This document shows, in pieces, positions 7,030 through 15,546 of a stretch of 64,000 nt of DNA. Both the position numbers and the translations under genes were made by a program. The notes under the pieces are model-generated. The model was not told the DNA's origin and did not search any database. It was given only the letters and a program-made list of their open reading frames with translations. The stretch spans positions 2,379,176-2,443,175 of the forward strand of contig NZ_JACHJW010000001.1 of the NCBI RefSeq assembly GCF_014203835.1, written 5' to 3'. Origin of the DNA: Micromonospora polyrhachis. GTDB lineage: Bacteria; Actinomycetota; Actinomycetes; Mycobacteriales; Micromonosporaceae. The first letter of the stretch is position 1. Every line of letters starts with the position of its first letter.

Positions 7030-9765
7030 TCAGGCGAGGAGGGCTTCCAACCGTCGATTGACCGCCGCGAGGGTGGCCCGGACGACCGCCTGCCGGGGAT
7101 CGCCGGAGACGAGCGCCGAGCCGGCGAGTTGCTCGACCCAGCCGTCACAGACCAGCAGGACGACCACGGTGGCCACCTCGCAGTTGCCAAAGGGGATGAC
7201 CGCGACATGCTCCACGAAGCATCTACCCCGCTCGCTGACCCGGCTCGACCTGTCCAGCAGTTCGTCGATCGCGGTGCCGGCAGCGGTCGCACACAGTCGC
7301 AGTACGTACCCGTCGACCGCCGGCCCGGTAGCCAGTCCGGCCGCCCGTCGGCCGCCCGCAGCGACCCGAACCTCCACCGTGGCGTCGAGGCCGAAGGTGC
7401 TCACCTGGACGTGGTCGATGACGACCCGGGGGCCCGGGGGCCCGTCCGGGTTGAGCGGCCGTGAGGGTGCTGTCTCGGTGGTGGTGACCTGTCCCCCCGA
7501 GTACGACGTGCCAGCGGTGAGTGGCCCGCCCGGGGGTGTCCCGATGGGGCCCGGTGCCGTCACCTGGTCGGGAACGGCGGTGTTGGCGGAGGGTCCCCCG
7601 ACGGTGGCACGCCCCTGGTGTGGGGGGGAGGCCTGACGACGGCGACGTGGGACGTTCGCCAACGGGTCGATCGGTGCGCTCGTAGCGGCCGGTTCCCGGC
7701 GGTCCGCCGCTGACCGTGCGGCCCGGTAGCTGGTCGCCGGGGCGGGCGGTTCAGCCGATGCTGGCCGATACGGTGCGGCGGTCCGCTCCATCCGTCCGGG
7801 ACGGTACGGCGTGGCGGGTGGTTCCGGCGCGGACCGATAGGGCGCGGCTGCGGGGGCGGAGAGACCGGGTACGTTCTGCGGTGCCGCTGCGAGCCCCATC
7901 CGTTCCTGGAGCAGTCGGGCGACCTGGCGGCTCACCTCGGCCGGGTCGGCACCGTCGGAAAGGTCCAGTCGCAGACTGTGGGCTCCGGCGGGAGTGGTCC
8001 GCAGGGACGCACCCCGCACCCCGGCGACATCGCGTACGGCGTCGAGGATCGCGTCGACGTCGAATCCCTCGGGACGCTCCAACTGCGACGGTTCGTCCTC
8101 CCGTCGCAGATGTGTGGCGATCCGGGCCAGCTCCGGAGCTTCGGTCGAGGGTTCCACCGCTGGCGGCTCGGGCACCGTGGGTACATCCGGCTCGGCGGGG
8201 ACCCGTTGCGGCAACGCGGCTGTCGACGAATCGGCCGGGCCGGACGGCTGGTCAGGCACTGGCGACTGGTCAGGCACCGGCGGCTGGTCAGGCACTGGCA
8301 ACTGGTCAGGCACCGGCGGTACGGCCGGGTAACGGTTACCCCCGCTCGACGGCGGATACGGCTCGCGCTGCCTCGGCGCGACGACCGGCTCCTCACCACC
8401 GAGCGGATATCCCGATCGGGCCGCTACGGGCTCGGTGGCCGGGGGCACTGGCTCGGACCAGCGAGGTGCCCATTCGTCACCGGAACGACGGGCAGGCTGG
8501 GCAAACCGGGGAGTCTCGGGCTGCGCGGCAGCGGCCCGCCCCGGATCAGGCGACGACGCGGCGGGTCGCCCGGAGTCAGGCGACGACGCAGCGGCCCGCC
8601 CCGGATCAGGCGTCGGTGCGGCGGGCCGCCCGGAGTCAGGCGTCGGCACGGCGGGATGTGGAAAGGCCGGCGCCCAGGGCGGTGCCCACCCTGAGTGGGA
8701 ACCGTCGGCCGCTGCCGCCCCGGTCCCGGGCTGCTCGCTCACTGCCCTCGGCACCCATCCGGAGGGCTCGGGCGGCTGGTAGGCGCGGTCCGACTGCCAG
8801 CCTTGATCCGGAATCCGCTGCCGGGACACCACCTCGGGCTCGACCTGGTCGGACTCCCAGGCACTTCCGTCCGGCCTGCTCGCCGGCCCAGGCGAGGTCG
8901 ATGGCCCGTAGCCGGTTGCCGGCCGGAAGCCTGGCGGAGCCTCGTACGACGATTGCGCCGCAGGCGGTCCAGCCTCGTAGCTCGGCTGTCGGTATCCCGC
9001 CGGTTCCCCGGCTGCCGGCACCGGGCTGGCCGGCCAGCGGGTGGGCTCTCCGCCCGATCCGACGCCTCCAGATCTGGCGCCCCGCGGCCCGGGATCGTCG
9101 TCCAGAGCATGCCGGGCCGACTCGGTCTCGTCGGTCATCTCCATCGCGGGCTGCGACTCGGACAGGCCGGTACGGTCGGGCACCGGTGCCGGGCGCTGGG
9201 CTGGAAAGGCCAACCGCTCGTGGGCAGGGGCCGGGGCGTGGTTCGCGACAGACTCCTCATGCGCACGGGGCGGTGCGCTGACCGGTTCCCGCAGCGCCAC
9301 GGCGGGAGCGTCCACGTACCGCTCGCCGTGGCCAACGTTGGTGCTCGGCTGCTGGCCACCCTGATCGACGGGATCGGTGGCTTGGTGCCCCCCATGGCCG
9401 ACCCCATTCGCCGCCTGCTGACCAGCATGGCCGACCCCATTCGCCGCCTGCTGACCTGCATGGCCGACGCCGTTGATTGGTTGGTGTCCGTTGGTGGCTG
9501 GCCGCTGCGCGACCGTCGGCAGTGTCGGTAGGTGGGAATAGCGCGTCGACCGCTCCGCCCAGGCCGGTACGGGCTGGGGCTCGCCCGCCTCCCGCCGCTG
9601 GGACCGGGTCGAATCGGCGTCGGGACCGTCGGTCGCGACCGGCTCGGACCACGCCGCGCCACCCGGGGCCCAACCGTTGGACAGTCGGGTCGGATCCCCT
9701 TCTGGTTCTGTCCCGTTGCCATTCTCACCGGATCCGGCAACCCCGGGTTGCCCTGTTTCGTCCAC
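7030..9765 (-). CDS. Large Pro-rich repeat protein with conserved C-terminal domains
   Basis: A 911-residue protein, mostly disordered and rich in Pro, Ala, Gly, Ser and Gln, with no membrane segment or signal peptide. Tandem peptide repeats include NGVGHAGQQAA (x3), PTPDSGRPAA/SSPDPGRAAA (x4) and PVPDQ (x4). Two ordered parts are visible. Around residues 560-640 is a stretch including DVDAILDAVRDVAGVRGASL and a predicted alpha/beta fold. The last ~130 residues (VVIDHVQVSTFGLDATVEV ... RRLEALLA) look like a conserved domain with alternating strands and helices. I do not recognise either. The GTG start is preceded by AAGGAG. Its divergent neighbour is a TetR regulator. The order of low-complexity then C-terminal domain suggests a scaffold or polar-growth protein, but that is speculation. 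Confidence 0.75.
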   Translation of the reverse strand: MDETGQPGVAGSGENGNGTEPEGDPTRLSNGWAPGGAAWSEPVATDGPDADSTRSQRREAGEPQPVPAWAERSTRYSHLPTLPTVAQRPATNGHQPINGVGHAGQQAANGVGHAGQQAANGVGHGGHQATDPVDQGGQQPSTNVGHGERYVDAPAVALREPVSAPPRAHEESVANHAPAPAHERLAFPAQRPAPVPDRTGLSESQPAMEMTDETESARHALDDDPGPRGARSGGVGSGGEPTRWPASPVPAAGEPAGYRQPSYEAGPPAAQSSYEAPPGFRPATGYGPSTSPGPASRPDGSAWESDQVEPEVVSRQRIPDQGWQSDRAYQPPEPSGWVPRAVSEQPGTGAAAADGSHSGWAPPWAPAFPHPAVPTPDSGRPAAPTPDPGRAAASSPDSGRPAASSPDPGRAAAAQPETPRFAQPARRSGDEWAPRWSEPVPPATEPVAARSGYPLGGEEPVVAPRQREPYPPSSGGNRYPAVPPVPDQLPVPDQPPVPDQSPVPDQPSGPADSSTAALPQRVPAEPDVPTVPEPPAVEPSTEAPELARIATHLRREDEPSQLERPEGFDVDAILDAVRDVAGVRGASLRTTPAGAHSLRLDLSDGADPAEVSRQVARLLQERMGLAAAPQNVPGLSAPAAAPYRSAPEPPATPYRPGRMERTAAPYRPASAEPPAPATSYRAARSAADRREPAATSAPIDPLANVPRRRRQASPPHQGRATVGGPSANTAVPDQVTAPGPIGTPPGGPLTAGTSYSGGQVTTTETAPSRPLNPDGPPGPRVVIDHVQVSTFGLDATVEVRVAAGGRRAAGLATGPAVDGYVLRLCATAAGTAIDELLDRSSRVSERGRCFVEHVAVIPFGNCEVATVVVLLVCDGWVEQLAGSALVSGDPRQAVVRATLAAVNRRLEALLA
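8246..8317. repeat. 18-bp coding tandem repeat (x4)
   Basis: Four 18-bp units based on GGCTGGTCAGGCACTGGC lie within the 911-residue gene and encode PVPDQ-type hexapeptides. Confidence 0.85.
8528..8647. repeat. 60-bp coding tandem repeat (x2)
   Basis: Two 60-bp copies (8528-8587 and 8588-8647), each made of two similar 30-bp halves, encode alternating PDSGRPAA and PDPGRAAA peptides in the 911-residue gene. Confidence 0.85.
9393..9474. repeat. 33-bp coding tandem repeat (about 2.5 copies)
   Basis: A 33-bp period beginning at 9393, 9426 and 9459 (each starting CATGGCCGAC) encodes the NGVGHAGQQAA repeats in the N-terminal third of the 911-residue protein. Confidence 0.85.
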
Positions 9766-9912
9766 CGTGCGCTCCTTGGTCGCCCCCGCTGAGGCTACCG
9801 TGTGGTGACAGTGGCGATAAGTTACAGCGGCGGGCTATTTCGGCGATCGGACAGCCGGCACGATCGGTGCTGGCGAAAGGTCGGTCCCGCGTAAGCGAAC
9901 TTGGAGGTGCCC

Positions 9913-10551
9913 ATGACGGCAGCGGGCAACGGTGCACAGACGGCCGGCCGACCCACTCGCCTGCCCCGATCGGCACGGCGCAAGCAGCTGCTGGCGGCGG
10001 CGCAGGAGGTGTTCGTCGCGCAGGGCTACCACGCTGCCGCGATGGACGACATCGCCGAGCGAGCCGGCGTTTCCAAGCCGGTGCTCTACCAGCACTTTCC
10101 CGGCAAGCTGGAACTGTATCTGGCACTCCTGGACACTCACTGCGACGCCATCGTGGGCAAGGTGCACGAGGCGATGCAGGCGACGAACGACAACAAGGAA
10201 CGGGTCAGCGGGGCGGTCCGCGCCTACTTCGACTTCGTGGATCACAAGAGCGAGGCGTTCCGCCTGGTCTTCGAATCGGACCTGCGCAACGAGCCGGCGG
10301 TACGGGAGCGGGTCGAACGCGTCGAACAGGGATGCATCGCCGCCATCACGGATACCATCATTTCGGACACCGGTGTAAACCGGCCCAGTGCCGAGCTGCT
10401 GGCCTCCGGATTGGTCGGCGCGGCGGAGACGGCCGCCCAGTTCTGGCTCGCCGGAGGCCGCAAGGTCCCCAAGGCCGAGGCGGAGGGCCTGCTGACCGCG
10501 CTCGCCTGGCGTGGCATAGCGGGCTTCCCGTTGCAGGGCGAGTCAGCCTGA
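9913..10551 (+). CDS. TetR/AcrR-family transcriptional regulator
   Basis: A 212-residue cytoplasmic DNA-binding repressor. The N-terminal HTH lies at about residues 20-65: RRKQLLAAAQEVFVAQGYHA, DDIAERAGVSKPVLYQHFPG. The C-terminal ligand/dimer domain contains FDFVDHKSEAFRLVFESD. The ATG at 9913 has GGAGG five bases upstream; an upstream TTG at 9901 is less likely. It is followed by the DUF3107 gene. The TetR / DUF3107 / ferritin-like / DEAD-helicase order is, to my knowledge, recurrent in actinobacteria. The ligand is unknown. The gene is divergent from the 911-residue gene with about 145 bp between, so it may control one or both. Confidence 0.92.
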   Translation: MTAAGNGAQTAGRPTRLPRSARRKQLLAAAQEVFVAQGYHAAAMDDIAERAGVSKPVLYQHFPGKLELYLALLDTHCDAIVGKVHEAMQATNDNKERVSGAVRAYFDFVDHKSEAFRLVFESDLRNEPAVRERVERVEQGCIAAITDTIISDTGVNRPSAELLASGLVGAAETAAQFWLAGGRKVPKAEAEGLLTALAWRGIAGFPLQGESA

Positions 10552-10616
10552 CGGTTGCCACCACTGATCGGCTAGCCTTCAACGGCGCAGTTTTCCGTCC
10601 AGGTGAGGAGGCCCCC

Positions 10617-10841
10617 GTGGAGGTCAAGATCGGCGTGCAGTACGCGCCCCGCGAGCTGGTTATGGAGAGCGCGCAGTCACCGGCTGAGATCGAGCAGATC
10701 GTGACCGAGGCACTCTCCGGGGCCAGCACCCTGACCCTGACCGACGAAAAGGGCCGGCGGGTGATCGTGCCGGTCGACAAGCTCGCCTATGTCGAGATCG
10801 CCGAGGCGGCTCCGCGTGCGGTCGGGTTCACCGTTCGCTGA
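10617..10841 (+). CDS. DUF3107 family protein
   Basis: A 74-residue protein from the GTG at 10617, with GGTGAGGAGG just upstream. The sequence VKIGVQYAPRELVMESAQSP, then VTEALSGAS and LTLTDEKGRRVIVPVDKLAYVEI, matches the small actinobacterial DUF3107 family, which has a predicted beta-alpha-beta fold. Function is unknown. It follows TetR closely. The stop codon is inside a 30/31-bp tandem duplication that repeats the last seven codons outside the gene. Confidence 0.88.
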   Translation: MEVKIGVQYAPRELVMESAQSPAEIEQIVTEALSGASTLTLTDEKGRRVIVPVDKLAYVEIAEAAPRAVGFTVR

Positions 10842-10887
10842 ACGGCTCCGGTCGGGTTCGCCGTTCGCTGGAACGGCTCCGGTCGGG
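10820..10887 (+). repeat. 30/31-bp tandem duplication at the DUF3107 stop
   Basis: Unit 1 (10820-10849) and unit 2 (10850-10880) differ by one substitution and one inserted G. A partial third unit (GGTCGGG) follows. Unit 1 contains the TGA stop at 10839-10841; the inserted G in unit 2 removes that TGA. Confidence 0.85.
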
Positions 10888-10920
10888 TGCACCTGACGTA
10901 CCCGGCCGACAGGGAACGGC

Positions 10921-10954
10921 GCCAACCGGTAGCGAACGACTTCGACCGGTTGGC
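10921..10954. terminator. Hairpin between convergent DUF3107 and ferritin-like genes
   Basis: A perfect 10-bp inverted repeat, GCCAACCGGT and ACCGGTTGGC, with a 14-base loop. It lies between two convergent genes and probably terminates transcription from both sides. No T-tract follows, as is common in high-GC actinomycetes. Confidence 0.6.
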
Positions 10955-10980
10955 CGGATCAGACAGCCGGTGGGCCTGAA

Positions 10981-11742
10981 TCAGTTGTTCAGGCCCACCG
11001 CCGTCATCCGGGTGGTGTGTGCGGCGGTGAGCCGCCGGAAGAGTTCCTGCACCCCGGTCTGGTCGCTGGAGCCGGTCACGATCAGGGTGGCCAGGGCGGT
11101 CCGGTCACCTGCCACCCGCCCCGCCTGCGACAGCCCTTCACCAACCAGGCGTCGGGCCCACATGGACAGCCGGTTGGCCACCTTCGGGTCGGCGGCGATC
11201 GCAGCCCGGATCTCCTGCCCGGCGAAGTCGTCGTAGCGGGTGTCGTGCAGGACGTCGAGGACCAGTTGCCGGTCGGGTCCGGTGAGGAATCCGGCCACTT
11301 CCCGGAAGAAGTCGTCCGCGATCGCATCGCCGACGTACGCCTTGGTCACCGCCTCCAACCAGTCCTTCGGCTCGGTCGAGTCGTGGTACGCCTGGAGCGC
11401 CGTCACGTATGGCGTCATCGCGTCGTCCGGGGAGACCCTCAACTGAACCAACCGGTCGGCGAGCCGGCGGTAGTTGGTGATCTCCACCGCCGCCATCTCA
11501 CTGAGGGCGGCCCGCCGCCGCAGGTCGGGCGCGAGTCGGGCATCGGCTGCCATCCGATCGAAGGCCAGCAGTTCGCCGTAGGCGACCAGGCCGAGCAGGT
11601 CGACGACGGCATCGATCGACTCCGGGACGGTGTCGGACAGTGACGCGTCGCCGGGTGGTGACGGTGCGGTTCTCGGGCTGATCGTGGCACCCGGGGCACG
11701 CTCGACAGGTGCTGACTCGGCGGGTTCGGTGGGGGCGGACAC
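10981..11742 (-). CDS. Ferritin-like (MiaE-2 type) protein
   Basis: A 253-residue protein. After a Pro/Ala-rich N-terminus of about 40 residues comes a helical bundle with VDLLGLVAYGELLAFDRMA, RAALSEMAAVEITNYRRLAD, and later DDFFREVAGFL and DDFAGQEIRAAIAADP. The Glu and Asp placement fits the ferritin-like diiron-type family distantly related to the tRNA hydroxylase MiaE, which is common in actinobacteria. A bound metal and a hydroxylase activity are not proven from sequence. It starts at GTG 11742 and is divergent from the DEAD-helicase gene. Confidence 0.8.
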   Translation of the reverse strand: MSAPTEPAESAPVERAPGATISPRTAPSPPGDASLSDTVPESIDAVVDLLGLVAYGELLAFDRMAADARLAPDLRRRAALSEMAAVEITNYRRLADRLVQLRVSPDDAMTPYVTALQAYHDSTEPKDWLEAVTKAYVGDAIADDFFREVAGFLTGPDRQLVLDVLHDTRYDDFAGQEIRAAIAADPKVANRLSMWARRLVGEGLSQAGRVAGDRTALATLIVTGSSDQTGVQELFRRLTAAHTTRMTAVGLNN

Positions 11743-12066
11743 GCCCGCAGATTACCGCCCGGACCGGTCGAGAGGGTGCCGGTCGGCGTACTGGGCGAAT
11801 GCTTGGCCAAGATGTGGCCAATGCCACACCGAAGGACCCCGCCGCACCGTCTTCCATCAGAGCCGGGGCGACGTTTGCCCGGCTCAGGTAACATGGACCA
11901 GTTACCGCAGGCCAACGAACTCATCAAACTTCCTGCCTGCGTCGCGCGTGCGGCCCGGTTCGACCCCGGCACAACAGCCGTCGAGCCGTGTGGCCCGCGC
12001 CATTACCGAAAACCGCGCCCTACTCCACTGGCGGGGCGCACCACGAGAGGGCACCCCCACAACCAA
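11743..12066. promoter_or_regulatory. Divergent intergenic region with an inverted repeat
   Basis: A 324-bp gap between the ferritin-like gene (-) and the DEAD-box helicase (+). It contains the perfect inverted repeat TTGGCCA-N5-TGGCCAA (11803-11821), a plausible operator. The helicase frame remains open to 11776 with an alternative ATG at 11893, so part of this region may be coding or a long 5' leader. A long leader would suit cold-shock control of an RNA helicase, but this is inference. Confidence 0.35.
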
Positions 12067-13749
12067 ATGGACATTAACCACGAAACGGCAGGCCAGGATT
12101 TGGCCGCCATCGCGCCGGTACGCCCCGAGGCTCCTACATTTGCCGCCCTCGGCGCGCGCCAGGAGACCGTCGACGCGCTTGCCGCGGTAGGCATCACCCA
12201 CGCCTTCGCCATCCAGGAGTACGCGCTGCCGATCGGGCTGCGCGGCACCGACCTGATCGGCCAGGCACCCACCGGCACCGGCAAGACCCTCGGCTTCGGC
12301 ATTCCGCTGCTGGAGCGGGTCTTCGCCCCGGGTGAGGGCGGGGACGGTCTGCCCCAGGCGCTGGTCGTCGTACCCACCCGCGAACTGGGTCTCCAGGTCG
12401 CCAAGGACCTCGCCGCCGCTGGCAAGACCCGAGGAGTACGGGTCCTGCCGATCTACGGTGGCGTGGCCTACGAGCCACAGGTCGAAGCGCTCCGCCGAGG
12501 GGTGGAGATCCTGGTCGGTACCCCCGGCCGGCTGATGGACCTGGCCAAGCAGAAGCAACTACGCCTCGACCGGGTGCACGCGCTGGTCCTGGACGAGGCC
12601 GACCGGATGCTCGATCTGGGCTTCCTGGACGACGTCGAGAAGATTCTGGCGATGTTGCCCGAGGACCGGCAGACCATGCTCTTCTCGGCCACGATGCCCG
12701 ATCCGATCGTTGCCCTGTCCCGGCGTTTCCTGCGCCATCCGGTGACGATCCACGCGGGCCACACCGCGGAGACCGGACCGTCGCCGCAGACGCAGCAACT
12801 GGTCTACCGGACCCACTCACTGAACAAGATCGAGATCGTCGCCCGCATCATGCAGGCGGAGGGTCGCGGCCTGACGATGATCTTCACTCGTACCAAGCGG
12901 GCCGCCGACCGGGTCGCCGAGGACCTCGACTTCCGCGGCTTCGCCGTGGCGGCCGTACACGGGGATCTCGGGCAGGGTGCGCGGGAGCGGGCACTGCGCG
13001 CCTTCCGAGCCGGAAAGATCGACATCCTGGTCGCCACCGACGTGGCGGCCCGAGGGCTGGACGTCACCGGCGTCACCCACGTCGTCAACTACGACTGCCC
13101 AGAGGACCAGGACACCTACACGCACCGGATCGGCCGGACCGGTCGAGCCGGCGCGAGCGGCGTGGCGGTGACCTTCGTCGACTGGGACGACATGCCGCGC
13201 TGGCGGATCATCGACAAGACGCTGGGGCTGGAGATGCCCGAGCCGCCGGAGACGTACCACACCTCCGCGCACCTCTACACCGATCTGAACATTCCGACCG
13301 ACGTCGCCGGCACCCTGCCGACCGCCGAGCGCACCCGCGCCGGGCTCGCCGCCGAGGTCGAGGAGGACCTGGGCGGACGGTCCCGGGGCAGCGGGCGGCG
13401 TACGGAAGGTCCCGGCCGGGGCCGACAGTCCCGTCGCCGGGGCCCGGACGGTGGCACCGGCAGCACCACCGACTCCGACTCCGGCACCGAGGAGCCGTCG
13501 GAGGTCAGCCGCCCGCCGCGCCAGCGGCGTCGGCGCCGGGCCGGTCAACTCGTCAGCGGCGCCGAGGCCGGCGAGGCAGGTGCCGGTGAAGCAGTCCCCA
13601 CCGAGGCGAGCCGGGTGGCCGGCGACGAGCCCGGCGGGGCGACGGAGGAGGCGAAGGCTCGGACCCGGCGTCGCCGCCGTCGCGGCGGCCGTGGGTCCCG
13701 CGGCGAGTCCGCCGCCGCCGCCTCGGACGCACCGGCAGCCGACGTCTGA
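12067..13749 (+). CDS. DEAD-box ATP-dependent RNA helicase
   Basis: ATP-dependent RNA unwinding in the cytoplasm, for ribosome assembly, mRNA decay or cold adaptation. From the ATG at 12067 (560 residues) the canonical motifs appear in order: Q motif around FAIQEYALP, Walker A APTGTGKT, PTRELGLQ, TPGR, DEAD, SAT, then in domain 2 TRTKRA, DVAARGLD and HRIGRTGRAG. The last ~160 residues are a basic, Arg/Gly-rich tail (RRRRRRGGRGSRGE) likely to bind RNA. The start is not certain: no strong ribosome-binding site precedes 12067, and the ATG at 11893 would add 58 residues unlike the family. Confidence 0.95.
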   Translation: MDINHETAGQDLAAIAPVRPEAPTFAALGARQETVDALAAVGITHAFAIQEYALPIGLRGTDLIGQAPTGTGKTLGFGIPLLERVFAPGEGGDGLPQALVVVPTRELGLQVAKDLAAAGKTRGVRVLPIYGGVAYEPQVEALRRGVEILVGTPGRLMDLAKQKQLRLDRVHALVLDEADRMLDLGFLDDVEKILAMLPEDRQTMLFSATMPDPIVALSRRFLRHPVTIHAGHTAETGPSPQTQQLVYRTHSLNKIEIVARIMQAEGRGLTMIFTRTKRAADRVAEDLDFRGFAVAAVHGDLGQGARERALRAFRAGKIDILVATDVAARGLDVTGVTHVVNYDCPEDQDTYTHRIGRTGRAGASGVAVTFVDWDDMPRWRIIDKTLGLEMPEPPETYHTSAHLYTDLNIPTDVAGTLPTAERTRAGLAAEVEEDLGGRSRGSGRRTEGPGRGRQSRRRGPDGGTGSTTDSDSGTEEPSEVSRPPRQRRRRRAGQLVSGAEAGEAGAGEAVPTEASRVAGDEPGGATEEAKARTRRRRRRGGRGSRGESAAAASDAPAADV

Positions 13750-14099
13750 GCCCTGGACACACCCGATGGTGTCGGGACCGGTTGGCGGTCGATGAAGGAT
13801 CGGACAGGTGAGGTCGCCGCGCTCGTCGAGGCGGGCGCGGACGGCAACCGACCGACCGACCAAACTGCCGCCCGGATCCAAGACCACTCCTGCCAGCACA
13901 CTGTCCTCACCGGGCTGATCGGGGCCATCGCCGGCGTCCCGATGGCCCCGGACACGTTGCTCGCGGACACCGCCCGCCATCGTGGCCACCGTCGACCGTC
14001 ACGAACCAGGACCCCACGAGCGAATCGCCGTACGTGGTCGGCATTTTCGCCGGACGCCCCGACGACCACCGCTGATCTGCGGCGGCGCAGAATGTCGAC
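13750..14099. other. Intergenic region, nothing recognised
   Basis: A 350-bp gap between the helicase and the methyltransferase gene. Open frames exist on both strands, but they are typical high-GC shadow frames with no recognisable motif. No hairpin of note or repeat was seen. Confidence 0.4.
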
Positions 14100-15296
14100 A
14101 TGCCGGAACCGCTGGATGTGGTGCTCGCCGAGGTGCGCGCCCTACTGCTCGATCCGGGGCTGACCCGGGCCGTGGCCGCCGGCCGACGCCGGGGGCGGCT
14201 CCCCTCGGTCGTACGCGCCGAACTGCGGCCGGTAGCCCTCAAGGGCGGTTCTCGGCTACAGATCGTCAGCTCCGACGGTAGCCGGCCGTACACCCGCAAC
14301 GTGGTGCCGGGGCCGGAGGCGGAGGTGGCGGTCGACGCTCTGCTGGCCGAGCCGTTCGGCAACTGGCATGTGGAGACCACGGACACCACCATGCAGGTAC
14401 GGGTGACCAAGAAGGGCGACGCGCAGGTGCACCGGGCGGCTGCCACCCGGCCGGCAGCGCCGCCAGCCGGGCACGACCGGGAGAAGGACTACCTGCTCGA
14501 CCCGGGTGATCCGCTCTTCGCCGCGATCGGTGGCAGTGCCGCAAAGCGCCGTCAGGTCGACGCGTTCCTGCGGGCGTTGGCGGCCACGTTGCCCGACGAC
14601 CTGACCGGGCCACTGCGGGTGGTGGACCTCGGCTGTGGAAACGCCTACCTGACGTTCGCGGCGTTCCGCTACCTGTCCGACCGGGGCATCGAGGTGGACC
14701 TGGTCGGGGTAGACGTACGCGAGGACCAGCGGCGGCGCAACACCGAACTGGCCACGGAACTGGGCTGCGCCGGTCGGGTACGGTTCGTGGCCGGCACGAT
14801 CCTGGACGCCGTCGTCGACCCGGCTCCCGACCTGGTGCTCGCGCTGCACGCCTGCGACACGGCCACCGACGAGGCGCTGGCCCGGGCGGTGCGCTGGGGG
14901 GCCCGTTGGGTGCTGGCCGCCCCCTGCTGCCACCACGACCTCGCGGCGCAGTTGCGCGACCGGCCACCACCCGAGCCATACCAGTTGCTCACCCGACAGG
15001 GCATCCTGCGCGAGCGCTTCGCCGACGTACTCACCGATGCGCTGCGTGCGGCGCTGCTGCGGTTGCACGGTTACCGGGTCGAGGTGGTCGAGTTCGTCGA
15101 CTCCCGCCACACCCCCCGCAATCTGCTGCTGCGGGCCCGGCGCACCGACTCGCCACCGACCGGGCAGCAACGGGACGAATACCGACGGCTGGTGACGCAA
15201 TGGCAGGTCACACCACGACTGCTGACCCTGCTGGGCGCGGCCGAGGAGTCGGTGCAGCCCAGGTCGGAAGGGTCTGTCCCGGCGGATCGAGCCTGA
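14100..15296 (+). CDS. SAM-dependent methyltransferase (Methyltransf_32-like)
   Basis: A 398-residue protein. The N-terminal ~120 residues (RAVAAGRRRGRLPSVVRAEL, then HVETTDTTMQVRVTKKGDAQ) may bind RNA. From about residue 140 there is a Rossmann methyltransferase: SAM motif I VVDLGCGNAYLTF near residue 174, the acidic VDLVGVDVRE, LALHACDTATDEAL, and the APCCHHDLAAQL motif with tandem Cys and His. That HACDT/PCCHH combination is characteristic of the Methyltransf_32 family, found in eukaryotic METTL25-like and bacterial proteins. An RNA substrate is probable but not shown. Confidence 0.88.
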   Translation: MPEPLDVVLAEVRALLLDPGLTRAVAAGRRRGRLPSVVRAELRPVALKGGSRLQIVSSDGSRPYTRNVVPGPEAEVAVDALLAEPFGNWHVETTDTTMQVRVTKKGDAQVHRAAATRPAAPPAGHDREKDYLLDPGDPLFAAIGGSAAKRRQVDAFLRALAATLPDDLTGPLRVVDLGCGNAYLTFAAFRYLSDRGIEVDLVGVDVREDQRRRNTELATELGCAGRVRFVAGTILDAVVDPAPDLVLALHACDTATDEALARAVRWGARWVLAAPCCHHDLAAQLRDRPPPEPYQLLTRQGILRERFADVLTDALRAALLRLHGYRVEVVEFVDSRHTPRNLLLRARRTDSPPTGQQRDEYRRLVTQWQVTPRLLTLLGAAEESVQPRSEGSVPADRA

Positions 15297-15546
15297 TCGG
15301 CCACTGGCCCGGTGTCCCGCTGCCCCCTCGCCAGCGGGACACCACTGCCGCACCGGCGAACCGGCCCGTGCACCGTCGGGGCCGACCGGGAGGGGCCGCG
15401 CACGGGGCCGACGACCAACGGTGGCATCCACAGTAGTCAGTCTCGTCTACGGGACCAACAGGTTGCACAGCCGAATCCATCGCACCGGACTACGCTCTAG
15501 CCCAACCCGCCGTGATCTGTCAGGAAGAGGTCGTCCCCTGGGTGCG

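Noticed and set aside
8246-8317. Regular 18-bp repeats suggested a CRISPR array
   Set aside because: Units are contiguous with no spacers and are in frame within a protein gene, encoding PVPDQ repeats.
11955-11970. GGTTCGACCCC looked like a tRNA T-loop
   Set aside because: No acceptor stem, D-arm or anticodon arm could be placed around it.
12817-13989. 390-residue minus-strand frame running through the helicase tail and the 13750-14099 gap
   Set aside because: It lies mostly antisense to a clear helicase gene and no domain was recognised.
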